Under the pieces are notes generated by a model that saw only the letters and a list, made by a program, of their open reading frames with translations, searched no databases and was not told the DNA's origin. From the NCBI GenBank assembly GCA_963847965.1, contig CAWKCG010000040.1, positions 47,245 through 111,244 of the forward strand: a DNA stretch of 64,000 nt. Direction: 5' to 3'. Shown in pieces: positions 53,359 through 63,420 of the stretch (the first letter of the stretch is position 1; every line of letters starts with the position of its first letter). The DNA is from Palsa-504 sp963847965 (GTDB lineage Bacteria > Actinomycetota > Actinomycetes > Streptosporangiales > Streptosporangiaceae). The position numbers were made by a program, and so were the translations under genes.

Positions 53359-54897
53359 GTGCTCGTCACATCGGCAGCAGCAAGCCGGATGTAGCCGGTT
53401 TCCAGGTCAAGCGGGTCAGGCTCGGCATCGGGCTGCACGGGTGCATCCCGCCGCAGAGCGTCCCGGCGCCGCAGAGCCCGCGCCGTGGCGTCGGCCTCAT
53501 CGTCGTAGAAGCCGCGGCGCAAGGTCTTTTCCAGCGACTCGAACAGGCCAGCACGGCGGGCCTGGGCACGGTGCCGCTGCTCGATGTCGAGCAGCTCACG
53601 TACCAGCTCGAAGTGGAGCCGATCATCTCCCGTGACCGAACGCAGGATCTCGGCAGTGTCCGGGCCGAGCGGCAGGTGCTCATCCAACGCCGCGCCGGGA
53701 TACTGCTCGCCGGTAGCGGCTTGGAAGATGACCGGCACGCGGTCATCGAACTCGTGCTTGTCCACGACCCAGATCCGGCGGATCTCCTCTAGCTCCGGCA
53801 GGGTAATGAGCTCAAGCGAGCGAACGTATTCCGGGCCATTGGTGCGGATCCAGGTCTGGGCTTCGAGGAGGCGATTCAGCCAGCGCTCCCGCGCCTCCTG
53901 CGTATACGGCCCGGGAATCGGCTTGTCATGGAACAGCTGAACCGAGCCGTTCATCCGGCGGAAGTCGCGCAGATGCCGGTCATCGGCCACGTCCAGGGCA
54001 TTGCGGAGATCCAGCAGCGGCAGCATCCACTCCTTTTCCTCGTCGTTCTGGATCATCGCCGACATCGACTTGTCTTTGTCCACCAGCGTGCAGGTCCAGC
54101 AGCCGAAGCGGCTGTCCCCGCAGCTAGGCGTGCTGGCATCGACTACCAGCGGGCACTCGCCGTCAGGCGACGCGCCCTGGTACATGGTCAGAAGCTCCTT
54201 GTTTGAGTAGCCCCACGGGTTGGGCCGCTGCATCAGGAAGGTCCACACATCGTCATTGGACCAGCTCTCGATCGGCGAGTAGACGAGGCAGTTCGGCAGG
54301 GAGTCGTTCGGACTCAGCAGGTCACGGACGCGTCGGGCTTCCAGCGCCGTCATCCGGTGTGACCGGCCCGAGCTCTCGGCTTTCCGGGTTCCGAGAACCA
54401 GGATCGCCTCGCCGTGAGAGCGGACCATCTCGCGGATGAACGCATTGGACGGCTTGATCTTCAGCCGCTCGGTGCACCAGCGGAACTTCGGCCGTGGCGC
54501 TGGGTAGCCGCGGCCGATGAGGTTGACCCAGAAGCGTGTCAGCCACCGAGGGCGTCAGCCGGTGCGGGGTGATCGGCAGGCCCTGCTGTTCCGCGGCGTC
54601 CGCGAGCACCTCAAGTGAGTGCGTAACCCAAGCCGCTACGACCGGGTTCTCTACCAGAGTGTCGGTGCTGATCACGTGTACCGGCTTGCTGCGCTGCCCG
54701 GCCGGCAGTCCGGCCAGGGCCATCCAGGTCAGCTGCAGCACCGCGGTGGAGTCCTTGCCGCCGGAGTAGCCCACCACCCAGGGCACCTCGTCGGCGAGAT
54801 ACAGCGCCTGCGTCTGGGCGACCAGCGCGTCAAGTGTGTCGGCAAAGCCGGAGTCGTCAAAAGCAGAACGGGCGCGGATCGGCAGGCTGCGGGTCAC
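53355..54897 (-). pseudogene. dndC: DndC, PAPS reductase-like sulfur transfer enzyme, frameshifted
   Basis: ATG 54897 gives ADEVPWVVGYSGGKDSTAVL, the SGGKDST P-loop near residue 45, then ISTDTLVENP. At 54532 one extra base breaks the frame; past it, FWVNLIGRGYP-CTERLKIKP and GTRKAESSGRSHRM continue. Four conserved cysteines (PSCGDSRFGCWTC) suit an iron-sulfur cluster. DndC activates the DNA backbone for sulfur insertion. Overlaps dndB by four bases. Confidence 0.88.
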
Positions 54898-56049
54898 TTC
54901 TCTCCCCTGGTGAAAGCATCCTCAGCATGCTGCTCCTCAGGCGGCAGCCGCAGGCCGAGAGCGGTTCGGATCGCGGCCGTTGTCAGCAGGACGTTTGTTG
55001 CAGTCTTGCTAACCTTGCCGCCTAGCAGCGCGCGTCCCTCCCACATAGCAGTGTTAGCGCGGCGCCAGTCGATCTCCCGGAGCTTGTGGAGCGCGGGCTC
55101 CCAGCTGGCCGAGTCTGTGCTGGCCAGCGCCAGGCTGTTGCCGATCTTGCCGAGTGCGTGCAGAACGATCCCGTGGCTGTGGATGAAGTCGCGGCGGATC
55201 TCGCCCGCGGTGGCCTCCCGCTTGTGCACCTGGTGCCATTCAGGGAACTGCTCGGCCGCCAGCTCCCAGAACTTGCCCGCCGCATCGACGCGCCTTTCGA
55301 ACGAGGTGACCTCCACCCCCTCCAGCAGCGCCTTGGTGGCGTGATAGAGGCCCGATAGCGTGAACAGCTTGCGGGACCTGGCCGCCAGATTGCTTGTTTC
55401 CATGTCGGTCAGGTCGCTGAAGAGCACTGAGCGCATCACCAGGAGCTTGGTAATGGCCGACATCTCGTCACGGTGGTCATACAGCACGCCGATCGACCGG
55501 GACGGCCGGATCGCGTATCGGTTCAGGTCCGCAAACATCTGCTGACAGCGGTCTAGGCCGATGTCGAGGAACAAGACGATCGCAATGCTCTCGTCCCCCA
55601 GTTCTGGGCTGTCGACAAGGGCCTGCTGGATGGCTGCCCGCCGGTGCTGCCCGTCGTTGATCACGAACTTCGCCGACATTGGCACGATCAGCGTGCCGAC
55701 CCGCTCTGCAGGGCCGCCCTCGGCATCGAACGGCTCGAAGTGCACGGCCGCGTTGATCGACGCGGTCAGTGCCGAGAACACATAACTGTTCGGGTTGCCC
55801 ACCACGTAGCGCGCCATCTCCGGCACACGCGCCTTGTTCAGGCTGCGCTGGGCGCGCATCTCAGGCGGAAGCTCCTCCTCATCAAACACGAACAGCCGCG
55901 GGATGAGCCGCAGAGGGCACATTGTCACGTAGTACTCCCGCCCGGCCTGGACACCCCGGATAGCCGGGAAGACGTACTCGAAGACCCCCGCCCGGGACCG
56001 GCCTGCGCGGGCCGGGCTCTGGATCGGGCTTGACCTCGGTTTGCGCCAT
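54894..56049 (-). pseudogene. dndB: DndB, DGQHR-type regulator of dnd, frameshifted
   Basis: ATG 56049 reads AQTEVKPDPEPGP, and one base on, PARAGRSRAGVFEYVFPAIR. From there on the frame is intact to 54894. The DGQHR motif stands in FVINDGQHRRAAIQQAL near residue 130, and LFLDIGLDRCQQMFADLNRYA near 165. DndB is a repressor of dnd genes and helps set modification. The extra base lies near 55990-56020. Confidence 0.86.
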
Positions 56050-56154
56050 GTCCTATACCTATCAGGTTTGGGGCGCTTGTACGGAGATATTATTCCGAAC
56101 ACGCATTGGCGTTTCTCCAAACAGGTAACAGCTTCTGCGCGTACGCTGAGGTCT

Positions 56155-57363
56155 ATGACGCTAGCAGCAGCCACCGACAATCCGAGCATCATCGCCGGAG
56201 ATGCAGCCCCCCGAGCACGGCCGCTATACCTGGACTGCAACGCCACCACCCCGGTCGACCCGCGTGTCCAGGCCGAGGTTCTTACCTATCTTGCCGAGGA
56301 GTTCGGCAACGCAGGCAGCCGGACTCACGGCTACGGCCAGGCTGCCAAGGATCGTGTCAACCGCGCCCGCCAGCAGGTCGCTGCAGTCGTCGATGCCCGA
56401 TCAGAAGAAGTCATTTTCACCAGCGGTGCAACGGAAAGCGACAACCTGGCCATCCTCGGGCTGGCCGACCACGGCACGCACGCCGGGCGGCGGCACATCA
56501 TCAGCACCCAGATCGAGCACAAGGCCGTCTTGGAACCGCTGGAGGAGATGGCCCGCAGAGGCTTCGAGGTCACCCTGCTCCCGCCGACCGCTGGAGGCTG
56601 GATCGCCCCGGACGCGATCCGGCAGGCGCTTCGCCCGGACACCTTGCTCGTGTCAATCATGGCCGCCAACAACGAGACCGGTGTTATCCAGCCCATCCCT
56701 GAGATCGCGGACGCCCTTTTCGGAAGCGAGGCATATTTTCACGTCGACGCCGCCCAGGCATTCGGCAAGCAGATCGAGCCCCTGCGTCATCGCCGGATCG
56801 ATCTCATGAGCATCTCCGGCCACAAGATCTACGCCCCGAAGGGCATAGGTGCCCTCGTAACGCGGCGGCGTGGCTACCAGCGCCCCCCGCTCCGCCCGCT
56901 GCTGTTCGGCGGCGGGCAGGAACGCGGTCTCCGACCAGGGACACTCCCAGTCGCGCTAATCGCCGGCTTGGGCACGGCCGCGCAACTAGCCCTACGAGAG
57001 CACGCGGAGCGGGCACGATCTTGCGCCGCAGTCCAGACCGCCGCCCTAGCCGCACTCAGGCCTCTGGGCATCATCCTCAATGGCGACCCCGACCGGTTCG
57101 CAGCACACACGCTCAACTTCTCCCTGGCCGGCGTGGACTCCGAGGCGGCAATCGTTGCGCTCAAAGACATAGCCGCCATCTCCAACGGCGCTGCATGCAC
57201 CTCCCAAACCTACGAACCGAGCCATGTCCTCACTGCGGCTGGACTACCCAGCGAGCAGATAGCAGGAGCACTCCGGCTGTCGTGGAGTCATCTGACCCCG
57301 CCAGTGGACTGGGGTCAGATCGCTGATCGCCTGCAACGGCTCGCCCACGCCAGCTCCTGTTAG
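56155..57363 (+). CDS. dndA: DndA, cysteine desulfurase
   Basis: This 402-residue PLP enzyme has LYLDCNATTPVDPRV at the start, HIISTQIEHKAVLEPLEEM, the PLP lysine in SGHKIYAPKGIGALV, and the catalytic cysteine in ISNGAACTSQTYEPSHVL near residue 350. It supplies sulfur from cysteine to DndC. ATG 56155 is favoured because the conserved fold starts after it and GAGG lies close upstream. It is divergent from dndB with a 105-base shared promoter region. Confidence 0.92.
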   Translation: MTLAAATDNPSIIAGDAAPRARPLYLDCNATTPVDPRVQAEVLTYLAEEFGNAGSRTHGYGQAAKDRVNRARQQVAAVVDARSEEVIFTSGATESDNLAILGLADHGTHAGRRHIISTQIEHKAVLEPLEEMARRGFEVTLLPPTAGGWIAPDAIRQALRPDTLLVSIMAANNETGVIQPIPEIADALFGSEAYFHVDAAQAFGKQIEPLRHRRIDLMSISGHKIYAPKGIGALVTRRRGYQRPPLRPLLFGGGQERGLRPGTLPVALIAGLGTAAQLALREHAERARSCAAVQTAALAALRPLGIILNGDPDRFAAHTLNFSLAGVDSEAAIVALKDIAAISNGAACTSQTYEPSHVLTAAGLPSEQIAGALRLSWSHLTPPVDWGQIADRLQRLAHASSC

Positions 57364-57404
57364 CTCCACAACGACTACAGCCCGGCCGTCCGTCGACCGT
57401 CAAC

Positions 57405-58120
57405 CAGCTTTGGTAAAAAAGATCGGGTTCAGCCCGCAGGTCCCGGTGCATCGGGCTGCGGAGCGGGATGAGTGTCGTGTGAGTCGGCGATCGCCGCTGG
57501 CGGACCGGGACCTGGGCGAAGGTACGAGGCTAGCGGCGGCGGCCGGGGCGTATGTGTGCTTCGAGGACGAGGACGGGCTGGCGCTGCGCCCGCCGAAGGC
57601 CCGCACCTAGGCCCGGCGGGGACACACTCCCGTGGCCAGCGTGTCCGGGAAGGGCTCCGAGCGGGGTGTCGGTCGCGGGCCTGGTCTGCCTGAAGGTGAG
57701 GCGCCCAGCCACCTGTTCTGCCGGAAGCGCATCCATCGCGGCCGCAAAAGGGCGAGCACCGGAGCATGTCCGAAGCCGATTACGCCGGGCTGATCACCGC
57801 CTCGCACCACCAGTTGCAGGCACCGCTGATGGTCTGCTGGGACAACCTGAACACCCACGTCAGCGCGGTGATGCGCGAGTTCACCCAGGCGCAGCCTAAC
57901 TGGCTGACCATCATCCAGCTGCCGGCTTATGCGCCGGAACTGAGCGCGGCCGTGGGCCTGTGGGCAGGTACCAAGAACGGTCTGGGCAACCTCGCCGCCG
58001 CAACGTCGATCAGCTGACCGCGGTGATCCGGACCCGGCTCAAGCGCATCAGTACCGGCCAGCGCTCATCAACGGGTTCCTCGCCCAGACCGAGCTCAGGC
58101 TTGAACCTGAACCGCCGTAG
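57405..58120 (+). pseudogene. IS630-family transposase remnant
   Basis: Across three frames it reads GFSPQVPVHRAAERDE, VCFEDEDGLALRPPK, GRRGHTPV, SEADYAGLITASHHQLQAPL, VCWDNLNTHVSAVMREF and LPAYAPELSAAVGLWAGTKN, then RRPALINGFLAQTEL. These are the ED, HTPV and DNLNTH motifs of IS630 DDE transposases in order. Stops and frame shifts break it, so it is a fossil. It separates dndA from module 2. Confidence 0.8.
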
Positions 58121-58204
58121 AGACCAGACCCTGGCCTTTCAACCTCTGCAGCCCGGCTCCCCTCGCTTCAGACAGTGCGAACTCAACAGAAGGCGGTCGC
58201 ACTC

Positions 58205-58672
58205 CTACTCAGTAAGCGCAACATCAATTCTCTGCTTAAAAGTGAGCAGAAAAGTATCCAGCGCTCTCGGTCTATCATCATACCAATCCAAGAGCACGTC
58301 AAAGCCCCCGTGTGCATATCTGTTGAACTCCCGCACCCCGGCATCGCTTAGGTGATTCGGGTTGCTGGGGTTTACAAGACCGGCGATAGCAGAATGAACG
58401 GCTCCCTTTTCGACCATGGTTACTCCCAGCTCTTGTAGTTCCCGCGTCAAGAACAGAGCGACCAGCAGCTTGCTGCGCATCCCATATCGATCCGGAAAGT
58501 AATCCACTAGTTCGGCAGTCTCATCGGATGCAACCGTCTGCTTCTGGCGCTTCGCAATGCCGGCCATAAAACAGAAATAGAAAGAGTCAAAGTCGGTTCT
58601 GAACGTTTTCTCATCACGCAGTTCCTTAAACCACGTTCGCGCGCTTTCGCGAATACGAAACGGCTGGGCCAT
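58205..58672 (-). CDS. Dnd-associated-protein-4-like protein (module 2)
   Basis: This 155-residue protein begins AQPFRIRESARTWFKELRDE and has FDSFYFCFMAGIAKRQKQ, then RYGMRSKLLVALFLTREL and FNRYAHGGFDVLLDWYDDR. It matches in place and end motif the module 1 protein at 41740 (FEEYANGGLEYIQEQ). Its start overlaps the ATPase stop by one base (TAATG). Its codons are A/T-richer than the core dnd genes. Function is unknown. Confidence 0.75.
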   Translation of the reverse strand: MAQPFRIRESARTWFKELRDEKTFRTDFDSFYFCFMAGIAKRQKQTVASDETAELVDYFPDRYGMRSKLLVALFLTRELQELGVTMVEKGAVHSAIAGLVNPSNPNHLSDAGVREFNRYAHGGFDVLLDWYDDRPRALDTFLLTFKQRIDVALTE

Positions 58673-60647
58673 TACGACTCCTCAACATCAAGCTGGAAGG
58701 AATTGAAAAACTCCTCGCCCTTTACTACAATGCCGTCGACGCTCTCGATGCTGACCAACCGATCACCCAAGACATTTCCTGGAACAGGCGTTCCCTTGCG
58801 GAACAGGGTAATGAACTGAACATCGCCATTGGCAGCTTCCTTCAGCCGAGGGACAAACCCTTCTCGCTCAGATGAAATCGTAAATGCAACGAACTGGGAG
58901 GTAAGTCTAGGAATCAGTTCGCCAATCCGTGGACGTATTGCCAAATCGATCGGTCCGGCAGGACTGTCGACGATAAATGGTAGCTGGTGGTCCGAACGGT
59001 TGAAGAGCGTCGCAAGAAAAGCATACGCGACAGACAACGTTTCGCCTGCGCTGCCGCCCTCTTGGCCCTGAAGTATCAAAGCCTTATCAATTCGCTCGAT
59101 AAAAATCCTGTTATCTGGCATCAGGCGCCCGATGCGATCATTCGCATCCGCGCAGATCTCCGCGTTTATCAGAGCGCTCGCCCTCTCACGTGCATCTTCA
59201 ATAATCCGTACAAGGATATCGCGTTTATCCCTCATCTCTAGGGTCTCGGTGATTTCGGCTAGTCTCTGCTCGGCTTCCGCTAGCCAATCCGCAACGACGT
59301 TTATACTGAACGTCCTCTCCATCGTAGATCCGCCCTCCGTGCTATTGTATTTCATAAGTTCTTTATTAATGATCGCCAGCTTCGCGTCAAGGTCCTTGAT
59401 CACCTCACTAGCACGTTTGACCGCTGGATCGGCTTGTTCCGCCAGCAAATGTAGCTCGTCCAGTTCATTAAGAGCATCCCGTCTCCGTGCAACAAGGATC
59501 TCGAGCTCACGTAGCTCGCCCGTAAGTTCTATCTCGCTTTGAACGCGTGACAGACCGACACTGTCCTGTATTGCGCTCTTCATAGAATTGAGGAGCGAGA
59601 CATCATCCGAGCTTAGATACTGGCTCGCTCGCTCGCGGATGACCGCGCTTACTTCTTCATCGATCGGACGGCCACAAACGCAATTTTCTTCCGTTGCCAG
59701 TTCCTCAAAAAATTCACGGGCCGCACTCTCGGGCAACTTGACGCGATCTAGACCGAGCTTGAGCTCATACATCGCTTGAGCAAAGTATGGCGAAAGGGCC
59801 TGAGGGTCGCGCATATGATCAAGAACACCAAGCGCTTCCTCGCGTGTCCTACCGGAAAAGCCGTCTGCTTTCTCCTGCGCCTCTTCCAACTCTCGTGATC
59901 GAGCCGCCTCCTTATTGATCTCCATATTGTAGGTTTCTTGCTGATGGTCGATTTTCTTCTGCAAATCCTTGGCGAGCTGCCGCAACCGCTTCTGTTCGGC
60001 CACTAGCACTCTCAGCCGGTATGCAGGTTCTCCACACGGTTCCGGCGACGAGCTAGTCCGCGCTCCTCGGTTGCCGAGACATTGCGAGTGAGATGAGTCC
60101 AGTAATCACGAACTCTTCGCGCGAGCACCTGAAGTGCATTGACTTGAAATAGGGTCTCGACTACAGCCTCCGCGTCGACTTGTTGACGGTCAAGCAGGTT
60201 ATGCGCCAACTCTCCATCGAAGACAAAAAACCGAACGAACCTATCATTTAGGAAGCGTCTGAATTCCGCTGGCGGGTCAAAGTTATCAACTTGGCCAGCG
60301 CCACGAGTCGTCTTATAGAACACGCGTCCGGACTCAAAGTCGAAGCTCATAATGATCGTAACTCTCCGTCCATTTAGGAGGAGGCGAACCTCGAATGAGC
60401 CCGATCCACGTTCTTCTGCTCTTTTTTGAAGCGATCTGACGATGTTTTCATCCCAGCCGCCATCTCTTGCGGAGCCTGCGAGCGCCGCTCGCAACAGGGT
60501 CAGAGTCGTTGTCTTTCCAGTACCGTTCGGCATCTGAATAAGAGAAACTGGATATGGGTTTCCGTCTTCATCGCAACAATCAATCTCATGATCTGGGCAT
60601 CGAAGCCCTTCTGCCTTCCAGCCGAGGAGCTTCACGACAGACGTCAT
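58672..60647 (-). pseudogene. SMC/DndD-like ATPase (module 2), one frame break
   Basis: N part (60647-60012, 211 residues): VSLIQMPNGTGKTTTLTLLR Walker A near residue 38 and RFVRFFVFDGELAHNLLD near 138. C part (60009-58672, 445 residues): a coiled coil, the NCVCGRPIDEEV zinc-hook motif near 115, GSAGETLSVAYAFLATLF signature and IVDSPAGPIDLAIRP Walker B. The parts are joined at GGCTGAGAGTG near 60012 where a -1 base change would fuse them. Alternatively they are two real genes, stop and start almost touching. Start overlaps the small-protein stop (ATGA). Confidence 0.82.
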
Positions 60648-60859
60648 TGGGCTGCCCCTCCCTCTTCGGCAGAGCTTACGACAGCCTCCGTATAAAGGAG
60701 CTCTAGATGACGGGCTGTGGCGTCCGCATCATTAAGATCTTCATTTCCGGATGTAACGCCTTCCATCCAAGCTACGAGTCGGCGGGCCAAGGCAGGTGAT
60801 TGGCCAGCTTCATCAACTGTGGCGCTGATTGCCTCTATAATCTTTGCGTCGAGGGTCAT
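60644..60859 (-). CDS. Small protein of the ATPase module (module 2)
   Basis: This 71-residue acidic helical protein (AKIIEAISATVDEAGQSPAL, ARRLVAWMEGVTSGNEDLND) lies between the helicase and the ATPase, one base after the helicase stop and overlapping the ATPase start. It resembles in size and place the small protein known with CxC-hook ATPases of DNA modification systems. No domain is recognised. Confidence 0.7.
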   Translation of the reverse strand: MTLDAKIIEAISATVDEAGQSPALARRLVAWMEGVTSGNEDLNDADATARHLELLYTEAVVSSAEEGGAAQ

Positions 60860-60860
60860 G

Positions 60861-62766
60861 TCAAACCTCTTGGGGTCTGATCATGGACAGGCTGCTTAGC
60901 CACTCACTCCTGTCCGCATCGGCGTCTGTACCATCATCATCGTCTGTCTGGCGTACGAAGTCAACCACATTCGCAATCTTGGCCGGATGGTCTGGGTCGA
61001 TTCGAAGGCACCTACCCATGCGCTGTATCGTCTCGAGGCGAGCGCGTGCTGAGGAAAATAGAATGACTGTGTTAAGCGATTTGATGTCGATACCCTCTGA
61101 GAGTCTATGGCACGTCACCAGGCACTCAAGCTCGCCAGAAGCGAAGCGTTGCAAAGTGATTGACTCTTCCCCACTGAAATAAGTATGGAAGTCTGGTCTA
61201 TACCTATGAACCAGCTCGAGCACCTTATATCCGTACTCCTGTGTCTCAACAAAAATGATGCAGCGTTTAAGGAAATCGCGATGATCCGCTATGAAAACCT
61301 CGAATACAGGCAGCTTGGCAGGTGAGGTCTTGTACACTCTGGCGAGCTCAATCCAGAGCTCTTCATCAGTCATCGGTTCTCCCGCAGCGGCGCGTGCCGC
61401 ACGCTTGCGATAGACATCTCGTAGACGTTCCCTATCCTCGTCGGTTAGTCTGTAAGTGAGAGGATAATATCTAAACGGACAAAGAACGCCGGCACGAATG
61501 GCGTCAGCTAGGCCAAATGTAAATATGACCGGACCAATTTGATCTTCGATGAAGCGATTCCCTTCATCGTCGTATTCGCGCTCCGGCGTTGCGCTTAGCC
61601 CAAGGCGATAGCGAATGTGTTGAGTAAGGCCGTGAAGGCGTTCACGGCTTCCCGGGCTACCGAGGCGATGTACCTCATCATTGATTAGGAGAGTCTTGAA
61701 GCCAGAAGACACGCTAATATTGCGCAGCGATGACACAAGCGGATCGCGCGTCGTTCCGGCCTGACGTGAGACAAGCAAGATGGCGTCTTCGAGCATCGAG
61801 AGTGAACTCTTGAACCTGCTTCTGCTGATCAAAGTCTTCGATGAGCCGGACCTGACGAGGTAGCTTCCGCCGTAGGGATAGAAGGTCCCTGTGCCACTGT
61901 TTAAGAAGGTCTGTTCCGTCCATGGTTATAATCACACTGTTTATTGAACCACGGTTGAATAGCTTTTCAATGATCGCTAGGGCGGTTTTGGTCTTGCCCG
62001 TTCCGGTAGCCATGTTTAGAACGCCGCGTTCACTCACGAGGAAACGCCGCACAGCCTCATCTTGATGGCGCCAACGGTCCGGTGCTGGTTCATCACCTGG
62101 AGTTTCCCTTTGTGCGCGGAAGGTTTTTATCAATCTCTTTTCAGCAGCCTCTGGAAATGTCCACACGTCAACGCCGAGGTCTCGGCCTGCCCACAGTGCT
62201 TCAAAATGATCTAGTTTGCGCTTAGCGCGGATAGGAATCAGCCAGGAAGGATAGACGTCTATGCATTCACGATTATTTTCAAAGGCTGTTCGGGTTTCGT
62301 TCGAGGAGCCAGTGAAGGCAACGAAATCCTCTTCGTCAAAGAATATTCCGACCTTCTCGTGGTAGATGCCGGTACCAGATTTAGGCACTGCGATTCTGAT
62401 CTCAAGTCGTTTCAGTTCAAGCAACCGTGCGAGGCGAACAACCCCTGGGCCAGCAGTATCGGAGAACTCCTCTTCTATGATCTGTTCGAGGCGTTGGGCG
62501 CATATCTCTTGCTTTGAGGAGCCAGCATCGATCGCCCTTAGGTCTGCTTCTGATAGCTGTACAGATGTTACCAGGCGTATCATCCCACCATTGAGAATGA
62601 ATTCACCAAGTGGTGCTCCGAAGGCCTCCAAGGCTGAGCTTGAAAAATAGCCAACAGCCCGCCAGTATTTGCGTGCTTCCCGGAGCGAAGGACGGAAGAA
62701 GTCTTCGACAAGATCATCGTAACCAGATCGGTAGTCTTCTTGATAGTGGATATCCCTGAGACTCAT
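60861..62766 (-). pseudogene. PLD-nuclease / SF2 helicase (module 2), one frameshift
   Basis: ATG 62766 begins SLRDIHYQEDYRSGYDDLVE and has a PLD site GIYHEKVGIFFDEEDFVAFT-GSSNET near residues 135-155. MATGTGKTKTALAIIEKLF (Walker A) follows near 255, then after one extra base near 61805 the helicase continues with INDEVHRLG, GLSATPEREYDDEG, SEGIDIKSLNTVILF and QRMGRCLRIDPDHP. Same order of domains as module 1 helicase, with A+T-rich codons. It probably cuts or unwinds foreign DNA lacking phosphorothioates. Confidence 0.85.
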
Positions 62767-63420
62767 TATCGCTACGCACCTTTGGGCTGCATCCGGAGGG
62801 CTTGCTCAAAGTGTAGTACCGGCGGGACACGTAGTGTTCTTCGGGTCATGCGGGATCCCCTAGTCCGTTCCAAGCGGTAGCTGTCGTCTGGACGTGTAGG
62901 CCGACGGGACCCCTGCCGCACTGTCAGCCATCACGAGGTTGCGCCAGCCTTGAAGCGGTGGCGTGTCGGTGGACGTAGTGGCGTGGCAGATCGGCCGGGG
63001 CGCCGGTTGGCTAGTGGAGTGTCAGCTTCTTGCTCGACTTGCCTATGGCGAGAAGTCTCATCTCATGAGCACGATTACAGCCAATGCCGGTCAGCCATGT
63101 GTGCCCGTGGGGACGTCGCGCGGAGCGCGAAATGTCCGGTCCGTGCGGCTTGGTGAGTGGCTGGGGTCGGGCGGGCCGGTTTTCGTGATCTGGGCTGCGT
63201 GGCCGGGCGGCGGGGCGGGACAGTAGCAGCGGGCTGCCCGTTCTCAGAGCCCGGCTTTTACTTGGAGGTTCAGTCCGTCGCTTAGCCTGGCGCCGGGGTC
63301 CTGACCTATGGGTCACGCATTGTCGCTACGAGCACGCCGGTCAGCTAGTTCATTCCGACCGGGGGCCCGCGGGCAGCCCGCCTGTCATGCCAGTACGAGC
63401 ATAAGGGAGGTGCCCGAGCC
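62767..63420. other. Gap without recognised gene
   Basis: About 650 bases between module 2 and the IS110-like element. I find no coding frame with a recognisable product, and no clear repeat. A GGGAGG before GTG 63421 belongs to the transposase. Confidence 0.4.
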
